Source: Micromonospora craniellae
GTDB lineage: Bacteria; Actinomycetota; Actinomycetes; Mycobacteriales; Micromonosporaceae
Assembly (NCBI RefSeq): GCF_014764405.1
Contig: NZ_CP061725.1
Coordinates: forward strand, 868,001 to 932,000
DNA: 64,000 bases
Direction of reading: 5' to 3'
A program made the position numbers and the translations under genes. The notes beneath the pieces are model-generated. The model had not been told where the DNA came from and did no database searches. It saw nothing but the letters and a program-made list of their open reading frames with translations. Shown here piece after piece: positions 48,594 to 57,950 of the stretch; position 1 is the stretch's first letter, and every line of letters begins with the position of its first letter.

Positions 48594-49531
48594 ACGGATT
48601 TGGCGTACGGACCGGCACCGGAGCGCGCCGCGTCGGCGTCGCCGGCCGGGTGCTTTTGGTCGGTGACGTGATCACCGACGTGCTGGCGGTGCTGGCCGCC
48701 CCGTTGGCCCGTGGCACGGACACGCCTGCGGCGATCCGGTTCACCGGCGGCGGGCAGGCCGCGAACACCGCCGCCTGGCTGACCACGCAGAGCGTGCCGG
48801 TGACTCTGGTCGGCGCGGTCGGCGACGACGCCGCCGGACGGGACCGGATCGCGGAGCTGACCGCCGTGGGCGTCGACTGCGCGGTGCGGACGGTGACCGG
48901 GGTCGGCACCGGCACGGTGATCGTGCTGGCCGGTGGTGGCGAACGCACGATGGTCACCGAACGCGGGGCGAACGTGCGGCTGCGGCCCGAACAGGTCGAC
49001 GCCGCGCTGGCCGAGGCGCCGGAGGCGAGCCACCTGCACCTGTCCGCGTACACCCTGTTGGACCCGGAGTCCCGCCCGGCGGGCCGGCACGCGTTGGCCG
49101 CCGCCCGCGAGCGCGGCCTCACCACCAGCGTGGACGCGGCCTCCGCGGCGCCGCTGCGGGCCGTCGGCTCGGCGGCCTTCCTGTCCTGGGTACGCGGGGT
49201 CGACCTGCTGCTGGTGAACACCGACGAGGCGACGGTGCTGGCCGGCGGCCTGGATCCGGCCGCCCAGGGGCGGGCACTGGCCGCCACCGCCCGGCGGGTG
49301 GTGGTCAAGCGCGGTGGGGCGGGCGCCACCTGGGTCGAGCGGACCGGCACGGTCGTCACCTCACCGGCCCGTCGGGTCGCGGTGGTGGACGTGACGGGGG
49401 CGGGCGATGCCTTCGCGGCCGGGCTGCTCGCCGCCTGGCTGGCCGGTGCGACTCCGGAGGCCGCCCTGAACCGGGCCACCGACCTCGGCGCGGCGGCGGT
49501 CTCCCAGGTGGGCGCCCGACCGGTCGCCTGA
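48590..49531 (+). CDS. psuK: PfkB-family carbohydrate kinase, probable pseudouridine kinase PsuK
   Basis: The 313-residue PfkB kinase is translationally coupled to psuG, so it probably phosphorylates pseudouridine to the PsuG substrate. Features are VLLVGDVITDVLA at the N-terminus (signature 1 region), FTGGGQAANTAAWL (substrate-binding glycines), VVVKRGGAGATW and the catalytic signature VDVTGAGDAFAAGLLAAWL near 265-283 with the base Asp in GAGDAF. It could instead act on ribose or another sugar, so the name rests on gene order. The first 25 residues before VLLVGD are Arg/Gly-rich, and a later start is possible. Confidence 0.85.
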   Translation: MNGFGVRTGTGARRVGVAGRVLLVGDVITDVLAVLAAPLARGTDTPAAIRFTGGGQAANTAAWLTTQSVPVTLVGAVGDDAAGRDRIAELTAVGVDCAVRTVTGVGTGTVIVLAGGGERTMVTERGANVRLRPEQVDAALAEAPEASHLHLSAYTLLDPESRPAGRHALAAARERGLTTSVDAASAAPLRAVGSAAFLSWVRGVDLLLVNTDEATVLAGGLDPAAQGRALAATARRVVVKRGGAGATWVERTGTVVTSPARRVAVVDVTGAGDAFAAGLLAAWLAGATPEAALNRATDLGAAAVSQVGARPVA

Positions 49532-49600
49532 ACCGCTCGATCAGTTCCGCCCGGGTCGGGGCGTTCCGACCCACGCTCCCCGGGTGGGACTGCGCCCGCG

Positions 49601-49954
49601 TCAGGGCTCGGCGTCAATGACCTTGTGCGGCCGTTCCTCGGCGGTGAGGCTCATCGTCGGTGCCTCCTGCCGCCGCCGTGCCGACCGGCCGATCAGACGG
49701 TGCTGTTCCTTCGGCGGCCGGTCGTTGGCCAGCAGCACCGCGAGCCACGGGACGACGATCATGCCCAGCGCCACCAGCGGCAGCCAGAGCCAGAGCAGGG
49801 GCGCCCGCATGCCGACCAGGATCGCGCCCACGATCACGCAGGCCACCCGGACGCCCATCATCGCGACGTACCGCCGCTGCCGGCTGGTGAGCTGGTCGTG
49901 CTGGCTGCGCGAGGCGTCGGTGATGAGGATCGGCCGGTACGCCTGATGCTTCAC
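49601..49954 (-). CDS. DUF3099 family membrane protein
   Basis: The 117-residue protein begins MKHQAYRPILITDASRSQHDQLTSRQRRYVAMMGVR, followed by two TM helices (about 37-80, VACVIVGAILVGM and LLWLWLPLVALGMIVVPWLAVLLAN) and a basic cytoplasmic tail. The LITDA and RQRRY motifs are those of DUF3099, an actinobacterial family of unknown function found near sigB/dtxR genes. The GTG at 49954 has AGGAGG six bases upstream. It is monocistronic and converges with psuK. Confidence 0.9.
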   Translation of the reverse strand: MKHQAYRPILITDASRSQHDQLTSRQRRYVAMMGVRVACVIVGAILVGMRAPLLWLWLPLVALGMIVVPWLAVLLANDRPPKEQHRLIGRSARRRQEAPTMSLTAEERPHKVIDAEP

Positions 49955-50042
49955 CGTGTACCTCCTTGAGGGGTCGCTCCCATCCTGTCACCTCGACCGG
50001 GCCCACGACGACGTTCGTCGGGCCATCGCCTCGCCGGACCGC

Positions 50043-50624
50043 TCAGCCCCCGGCGGCCTTCGCCTTCGCCGCCGCCTTCTGCTGCTGCTTGTACTCCCGG
50101 ACCAGGCGCAACGACTCGGCGTCGGTGACGTCGGCCACCGACCGGTGGACCTCCGGCTCGCCGTAGCCGCCGGCCGCCTCCTGCCAGCCCGGCGGTCGTA
50201 CGCCGAACCGCTTGCCGAGCAGGGCGAGGAAGATCTGCCCCTTCTGCCGGCCGAGCCCCGGCAGGGCGGTGATCCGCGTGAGCAGTTCCGCACCGTCGGC
50301 GGGGTCGGCCCAGAGCCGGGCGGCGTCGCCGTCGTACCGGTCGACCAGCGCCCGGCAGACCTCCTGCACGCGGGCCGCCATCGCCTTCGGGAACCGGTGC
50401 AGCGCCGGCGGCTGGGCGAAGAGAGCCACCAACGCCTCCGGGTCGTACTCGGCGAGTTCCCGGGCGTCCAGGTCGTGACCGAGCCGCTGGGCCAGCACGT
50501 ACGGCGAGGAGAACGCCTTCTCCATCGAGACCTGTTGGTCCAGAACCATCCCCGTCAGCAGCGCCAGCGGACTCTGCGTGAGCAGCCGGTTCGCCTCCGG
50601 GTCGATGGGCAGTGCGAGTGTCAT
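50043..50624 (-). CDS. HhH-GPD-type base-excision DNA repair protein
   Basis: The 193-residue protein MTLALPIDPEANRLLTQSPLALLTGMVLDQQVSMEKAF has the helix-hairpin-helix element ALPGLGRQKGQIFLALLGKRFG (about 124-145) and a GPD-like region with the Asp-containing segment following. It is the short actinobacterial form of the HhH-GPD superfamily, probably a DNA glycosylase without the 4Fe-4S cluster, because no C-terminal cysteine set is seen. The damaged base it removes is unknown. The tail is Lys/Ala-rich. ATG 50624 (GAGGGG nearby) and ATG 50633 are both possible, and I prefer the former by spacing. Confidence 0.87.
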   Translation of the reverse strand: MTLALPIDPEANRLLTQSPLALLTGMVLDQQVSMEKAFSSPYVLAQRLGHDLDARELAEYDPEALVALFAQPPALHRFPKAMAARVQEVCRALVDRYDGDAARLWADPADGAELLTRITALPGLGRQKGQIFLALLGKRFGVRPPGWQEAAGGYGEPEVHRSVADVTDAESLRLVREYKQQQKAAAKAKAAGG

Positions 50625-50684
50625 GCCCCTCATCCTGCCCGCCCCGGCCGCAGCAGGTGATCCAACACTCAGCTTGATTCCGGA

Positions 50685-50703
50685 TTAGGTTAGGCCGTGC
50701 TAA
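50685..50703 (+). promoter_or_regulatory. IdeR/DtxR-box-like operator
   Basis: This 19-bp site TTAGGTTAGGCCGTGCTAA matches the classical DtxR/IdeR consensus TTAGGTTAGGCTAACCTAA at 15 of 19 positions. The left half-site is perfect. It lies 45 bp upstream of the remnant of an iron ABC transporter gene, and ideR itself is 12 kb away. Confidence 0.65.
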
Positions 50704-50747
50704 CTCCGGCGCTCGGTCGCCCCGGGCCGCGGAGGAAAGGGTTCATC

Positions 50748-51494
50748 GTGCTTCTCACCCGCCGTACCACCGGCGCGTTGCTCGCCGCCAGCTTGCTCAC
50801 CGTCGGGCTGGCCGCCTGCGGATCAGGTGAGGAGGACGGACGCGGCGGCAGACTCGGGCCAGTCGACCGACAAGTCGATCACCGTCAACGCCCGGTACGC
50901 GAACACCGCGCAACTCGCCGCCCAGCTCGTGGAGGAGGGCGACCGGTCCCCCGCCGACGTGTTCTTCGCGCAGGACGCGGGCACCCTGGGCACCGTGGCC
51001 AAGCAGGGCATGTTCACCACGCTCGCCGAGGAGACCACGGCGAAGGTGCCGGCGTCCTACCGCGCCGGCAACGGCCAGTGGGTCGGCGTGAGCGCCCGCG
51101 CCCGGGTGCTGGCGTACAACGCCGACCTGGTGAAGGCCGAGGAGTTGCCCGCATCGGTGTTCGACCTGACCGGCCCGGCCTGGAGGAGGTGGCCCGGTCG
51201 CTCGGCCGTGGCCCCTGGACCGTGCTGCGCACGGTGGCCCTGCCGCTCACCCTGCCGGGCATCGGCGCCGGGGCCGCGCTGGTCTTCCTCACCGGCATGA
51301 AGGAACTCCCGGCCACCCTGCTGCTGCGCCCCACCGGCACGGACACCCTCGCCACCGAGTTGTGGACGAGTACGGCCGTCGGCGCCTACGCGGCGGCGGC
51401 CCCCTACGCCGCGCTGCTGGTGCTGATCTCGGCGGTACCCACCTGGCTGCTGGTCGCCCGCAGCGGCCTGCTCGACCGGGAACGCAACGCATGA
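50748..51494 (+). pseudogene. Remnant of an iron(III) ABC transporter: binding-protein N-terminus fused to permease C-terminus
   Basis: The GTG at 50748 with a strong GGAGGAAAGG starts a lipoprotein signal (RRTTGALLAASLLTVGLAACGSG). A frameshift near 50835-50845 moves the reading to another frame with DSGQSTDKSITV. Residues that normally follow are missing and NARYANTAQLAAQLVEEGDRSPADVFFAQDAG resumes, typical of Fe3+-binding proteins. After FDLTGPAW (about 51180) the sequence jumps directly into the last third of an ABC permease: LEEVARSLGRGPWTVLRTVALPLTLPG, then FLTGMKELPATLLLRP and the final TM helix to the stop at 51494. Most of the binding protein and the first two thirds of the permease are deleted, so no functional product is possible. 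The upstream IdeR-like box agrees with an iron role. Confidence 0.88.
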
Positions 51495-51520
51495 AACACG
51501 CAACGGAGTGGAGGGGTGGC

Positions 51521-52095
51521 ATGAGTGACGTCGTGCTCGACGGGGTGGTCAAGCGGTACGGGCGGGTCACCGCGTTGGCTAGCGCCGACCTCAGCGTGCC
51601 GTCCGGGCAGTTGACCGCGGTGCTCGGGCCGTCCGGCTGCGGCAAGACCACGTTGCTGCGCTGCCTGGCCGGCTTCGAGCGGCTCGACGGCGGCGAGATC
51701 CGGATCGACGGCGCGGTGGTCGCGGGCGGCGGCCGGCACCTGCCGGCGCACCGGCGCCACATCGTGGTGGTGCCCCAGGAGGGTGCCCTCTTCCCGCATC
51801 TGCGGGTCGCGGTGGCCCGCGCGCTCGCGCCCCGACCGTCGGTGGTGCTGCGCGACGAGCCGTTCAGCGCTCTGGACGCGGGGCTGCGCGCCGGGCTGCG
51901 GCACGACGTACGCGAGGCGCTGCGCGCCGACGGGGCGACCGGTATGCTGGTCACCCACGACCAGGGTGAGGCGCTGTCGGTCGCCGACAAGGTGGTGGTG
52001 CTGCGCGACGGTCGGGTGGTGCAGGCCGCCGCGCCGACCACGGTCTACCGGAAACCGGCCGACCCGTGGGTGGCCGGCTTCGTCGGTGACGCGGG
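51521..52095 (+). pseudogene. Remnant of the ABC transporter ATPase lacking the signature motif
   Basis: The ATG at 51521 (GGAGGGG upstream) begins MSDVVLDGVVKRYGRVTALASADLSV with an intact Walker A GPSGCGKTTLL. The protein runs to VVPQEGALFPHLRV and then continues as AVARALAPRPSVVLRDEPFSALDAGLR. The roughly 60 residues between, containing the helical domain and the LSGGQQQRV signature, are deleted in frame. Walker B has Arg in place of a hydrophobic residue (VVLRDEP). The family resemblance ends at PWVAGFVGDA (about 52095), after which the frame reads through unrelated DNA past 53000. It is therefore broken at both places. It follows the permease remnant with an ATGA arrangement at 51491. 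The 184 bp from here to the next gene hold nothing recognisable. Confidence 0.85.
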
Positions 52096-52279
52096 CGCGG
52101 GTCTTTCCGGCGGACGCCGCGCGCAGGTCCCCGGTCGACCTCGCCGCCTGACCTCGACCGGTGGTCCGGCGGGCCCTGGTCGGCACCGGTGGCGTCGGCC
52201 CGGTTCGGTCTGGTCTTCGGTGGTCACGCGCGGGCCCGGCGGACGCTGGAGCCGTCCGCCGGGCCGGTGTGCGTCAGGG

Positions 52280-53500
<1,221 letters not shown>

Positions 53501-53577
53501 CGTCTGCCTCCCTAACCGGAACGACCGACCGGGTCATGGCCGGACGGTGCGTCCCATGGACTCGAATGGATGAGATG

Positions 53578-53618
53578 CTAGCGCTAGATCGATGAACATG
53601 ACAGAGATGTTCATCGAT
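53578..53618. promoter_or_regulatory. Palindromic operator region upstream of the S8 peptidase gene
   Basis: A perfect inverted repeat ATCGATGAACAT-N7-ATGTTCATCGAT (53588-53618) lies next to the 10-bp palindrome CTAGCGCTAG (53578-53587). On the minus strand TAGCAT (53575-53580) is a plausible -10, so the repeat would cover the -35 region about 90 bp before the peptidase start. It is unusually A/T-rich for this genome. Confidence 0.6.
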
Positions 53619-53666
53619 TGACTGAGATTGTCACGGGCGCCCGCACCCCGCCCCGACGTCACCAGG

Positions 53667-53672
53667 CAGGAT
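53667..53672 (+). promoter_or_regulatory. -10 hexamer CAGGAT of the methyltransferase gene
   Basis: CAGGAT begins exactly 12 nt before the GTG at 53679, a one-base variant of the TANNNT leaderless boxes. Confidence 0.4.
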
Positions 53673-53678
53673 GGCGGT

Positions 53679-55163
53679 GTGGACGGAAACGACATGCTGC
53701 TCTCCCCCGCCGGCGTCGAGGCGCTGCGGACCGCGTTGACGCGAGCCGCGTTCACCGCCAACGGCATCGCCACCCGGCTCGGCCCGCAGGCCACCGGCGG
53801 GGTGGCCCGCAACGACTTCCGGGCCGCGCTGCGCGCCACCACCGACGGTGATCCGCTCGCCACCCTGATCCGGGTCTTCGTCTGCGAGCAGACCGAGCCG
53901 GAGGCCGCCGTCGCCGCCGCGCTGGCGCCGCTCTCGATCGACGAGGCGCTCGCCGCCGGACTCGTCGAGCGGTACGGCGACGGGCTGCGGATGGGGCTGG
54001 ACCTCGAACCGTACGGCGACGACTGGTGGGTGCTGGCGGATGTGCCGGCGAGCGCCCGCCCCGGTCGCTCGCTGCACGCCGAGCACGTGCTGGGCATCGG
54101 CGGGGCGACCCAGACAATGATCGGCGCGGCCGTCCGGCAGCCGGTGGGGAGCGCGCTCGACCTGGGCACCGGCTCCGGCGTCCAGGCCCTGCACCTGAGT
54201 ACGCACGCCCGGCAGGTCACCGCCACCGACGTCTCCCGGCGGGCGCTACGGTTCGCCGCCACCACCGCCGCGCTCAACGGCCAGCAGTGGGAGCTGCTGC
54301 GCGGCGACATGGTGGAACCGGTCGCCGGTCGCCGCTTCGACCTGGTGGTCAGCAACCCGCCCTTCGTGGTCGGGCCGGGCACCACCACGCACGTCTACCG
54401 CGACTCGGGGCGGGTCGGCGACGCGATCGGCGCCGAGTTGGCTGCCGCCGCCGACGGGCTGCTCACCGAGGGCGGCACCATGCAGTACCTCGCGAACTGG
54501 GTGCACGTGGCCGGGGAGGACTGGGGCGAGCGGGTGGCCGGCTGGTTCGCCGGGACCGGCCTGGACGCCTGGGTGATCCAGCGCGAGGTCGCCGACCCGA
54601 TGGCGTACGTCAACCTCTGGCTCACCGACGTCGGCGAGGCGACCGACCCGCAGCGGATGGCCGACTGGCTGGACTGGTTCGACGCGCACAAGGTGGAGGC
54701 GATCGGCTTCGGCATCGTCTCGCTGCGTCGCGGCGGGCACGACGACCCGGTGCTGCGGGTGGAGGACCTGCGACAGCGGGTGCAGGCCCCGATGGGCGAC
54801 CGGGTCGCGGCCTGGTTCGACCGGCAGGACTGGCTGCGCCGGCAGGGCGCCGACGGGCTGCTGGACGCCCGCTACCGCGCCGCCGACGGGCTCCAGTTGC
54901 GGCAGGAGGCGACCATGGGCCCGGAGGGCTGGGGCGTCGACCGGCAGGTCCTCACCATGCCGCACGGGCTGCGTTGGACCGAGGAGATCGATCCGCTGGT
55001 ACTCGCGCTGGTGGGTGGCGCCGACGGGCGCCTGCCGCTGCGCGACCAGATCGCGCTGCTCGCCGTCGCGCACGACGTGACCCCGGACGAGCTCGGCGAG
55101 GCAGCCGGACCGATCGTGGCGCACCTGGTCGAACGCGGCTTCATCGAGCCGGTGCGGTCGTGA
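53679..55163 (+). CDS. Class I SAM-dependent methyltransferase (HemK/PrmC-like, NPPF motif)
   Basis: The 494-residue methyltransferase has an N-terminal helical domain (1-125), then the Rossmann domain with motif I ALDLGTGSGVQALHL (159-173), VTATDVSRRAL and the N-methylating signature VVSNPPFVVGPG (224-235), which acts on amino nitrogens of Gln, Asn or adenine. A C-terminal domain of about 200 residues (from GEDWGERVAGWFAGTG) ends in a winged-helix-like segment ALLAVAHDVTPDELGEAAGPIVAHLVERGFIEPV. It matches an actinobacterial family sometimes split into DUF7059 and DUF7782 around the methyltransferase core. The substrate is unknown. The GTG start is supported by the upstream -10 box. Confidence 0.88.
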   Translation: MDGNDMLLSPAGVEALRTALTRAAFTANGIATRLGPQATGGVARNDFRAALRATTDGDPLATLIRVFVCEQTEPEAAVAAALAPLSIDEALAAGLVERYGDGLRMGLDLEPYGDDWWVLADVPASARPGRSLHAEHVLGIGGATQTMIGAAVRQPVGSALDLGTGSGVQALHLSTHARQVTATDVSRRALRFAATTAALNGQQWELLRGDMVEPVAGRRFDLVVSNPPFVVGPGTTTHVYRDSGRVGDAIGAELAAAADGLLTEGGTMQYLANWVHVAGEDWGERVAGWFAGTGLDAWVIQREVADPMAYVNLWLTDVGEATDPQRMADWLDWFDAHKVEAIGFGIVSLRRGGHDDPVLRVEDLRQRVQAPMGDRVAAWFDRQDWLRRQGADGLLDARYRAADGLQLRQEATMGPEGWGVDRQVLTMPHGLRWTEEIDPLVLALVGGADGRLPLRDQIALLAVAHDVTPDELGEAAGPIVAHLVERGFIEPVRS

Positions 55164-55227
55164 CGCGCCCCGACCCGGCACGGCCGTCCGGGTACGACGA
55201 CCCGACGACGACCGAGGAACGGCGCTG

Positions 55228-55650
<423 letters not shown>

Positions 55651-55655
55651 CGCGC

Positions 55656-55706
55656 GACCACGGGGCGGGTGGGCGTCGGACCACGTCGCCCGCCCGTCCC
55701 GTGGTC
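55656..55706. terminator. Bidirectional hairpin between dtd and spo0M
   Basis: A 20-bp stem (55656-55675 with 55687-55706, two wobble pairs) and an 11-nt loop lie between converging genes, 6 bp from both stops. Confidence 0.75.
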
Positions 55707-55711
55707 ACCGG

Positions 55712-56500
55712 TCAGCCGAAGAGCCCCCGGCGTTGCAGGGACTGACGCAGCCACCCGTCGAGCTGCGCCGCCCAGTCCGTACGGTCCATCGTGGCGTAGT
55801 CGACGGTGAAGCGGCCGAAGACGTCCCGTCCCTCGCTCAACAGGCCGCCGCGCTTGTCCAGCTCCAACACCACCTGCATCTGCCGGGGATCGGCGACGAA
55901 GGTGACCTCCAGTTGCTTCATCGCACCCGCGTACTGCGGCGCGGGATAGAACTCGATCTCCTGGTAGAACGGCAACGTCTGGTGCACGCCGTAGATGTGT
56001 CCCCGCTCGACGTCCGCCCGGGCGAACCGGAAACCGAGCCGCAGCAGCGCCTCCAGCAGCCGCTCCTGCGCCGGCAGCGGGTGCACCGCCACCGGGTCGA
56101 GGTCACCCTTGTCCAGCGCCCGGGCCACCTCCAACTCGGTACGCAGCCCCATCGTCATCCCGTACAGGTGCTGCCCGTACAGCTCGGTGACCGGCATCTC
56201 CCAAGGCACCGGGAACCGGAACGGGACGTCGTAGCGCTGCCCGGCCTCCAGGCGAAACGGGCCGGTCACCTGCTGCCGGTGGAACTCCTGGTTCGTGACG
56301 TACTCGCTGTCGCCGCTCTCCACCTCGACCCGGGTCATCAACCCCAGAGCCACGTACGAGATGTCCACCCCGTGCTCGCCTCCGGTCACCGCGATGCTGC
56401 CCGTCAGCTCGCCGCCCGGCCGGCAGTTCGAGTTCGTCAGCACCGTCTCCACGGACGGGCCGCCGACTCCCATCGCCTGCATGAGCCGCTTGAAGACCAC
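55712..56500 (-). CDS. Spo0M-like sporulation/arrestin-fold protein
   Basis: The 262-residue protein begins MVFKRLMQAMGVGGPSVETVLTNSNCRPGGELTGSIAVTGG, the start typical of Spo0M proteins, which have an arrestin-like beta-sandwich and influence sporulation in Bacillus. Other family segments are YVALGLMTRVEVESGDSEY, FPVPWEMPVTELYGQHLYGMTMGLRTELEVARALDKGDLDPVAVHPLPAQERLLEAL and a C-terminal part FTVDYATMDRTDWAAQLDGWLRQSLQRRGLFG. The GTG at 56500 has GGAGGCAACG just upstream. The longer frame (to 56656) is a Pro/Arg-rich shadow. Spore-forming Micromonosporaceae commonly carry it, but a developmental role here is only inferred. Confidence 0.92.
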   Translation of the reverse strand: MVFKRLMQAMGVGGPSVETVLTNSNCRPGGELTGSIAVTGGEHGVDISYVALGLMTRVEVESGDSEYVTNQEFHRQQVTGPFRLEAGQRYDVPFRFPVPWEMPVTELYGQHLYGMTMGLRTELEVARALDKGDLDPVAVHPLPAQERLLEALLRLGFRFARADVERGHIYGVHQTLPFYQEIEFYPAPQYAGAMKQLEVTFVADPRQMQVVLELDKRGGLLSEGRDVFGRFTVDYATMDRTDWAAQLDGWLRQSLQRRGLFG

Positions 56501-56772
56501 CGTTGCCTCCGTCGTGTGATCGCCCGATCCCGGCACCCGGGGTACGGGGTTGCGCCGGCCCGACGGCCGACCGCTGGCACGGTAACCCGGCGCCACCAAG
56601 TCGCATCTGCCGAACCGGCACACCGACCCGCAAGGAGGGGGTAACGGAACGGTCACTGTCGGTTCTCCGATCGCCTCACTCCCGTTTTACGCCTCACCCG
56701 CCAAGCTGGGTGTCACCGGCTGCTACTGGGCCGGGGCGACACGGCACGGACGTGGAACGGGGAGAGACAGAG

Positions 56773-57783
<1,011 letters not shown>

Positions 57784-57898
57784 CGTGACTGGTGTGCGAT
57801 CGGCCCCGGCGGTGCGCCGGGGCCGATGTCGTATGTGCCCGGGGTCGTATGTGCCCGGGTGCGACCGTCCCGGGCGGCTCGTGTCGGGCGGCCGCGAT

Positions 57899-57950
57899 GT
57901 AAGGAAGGGTCCCTTCCTATACACGAGGCGTTAGTAGGGGACCCTTCCTT
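57899..57950. repeat. Palindromic intergenic repeat, family A copy 5
   Basis: The arms are TAAGGAAGGGTCCCTTCCTA and TAGTAGGGGACCCTTCCTTT around TACACGAGGCGT. It lies between the converging sigB and acetyltransferase genes and ends on the base before the stop codon of the latter. Confidence 0.85.

Noticed and set aside
56646..56713. SigF- or SigE-type promoter upstream of sigB (GTTTTA...GGGTGT or GGAAC...GTT)
   Set aside because: The half-sites are spaced 18-20 or more bases apart, outside the accepted range, so I do not call it.
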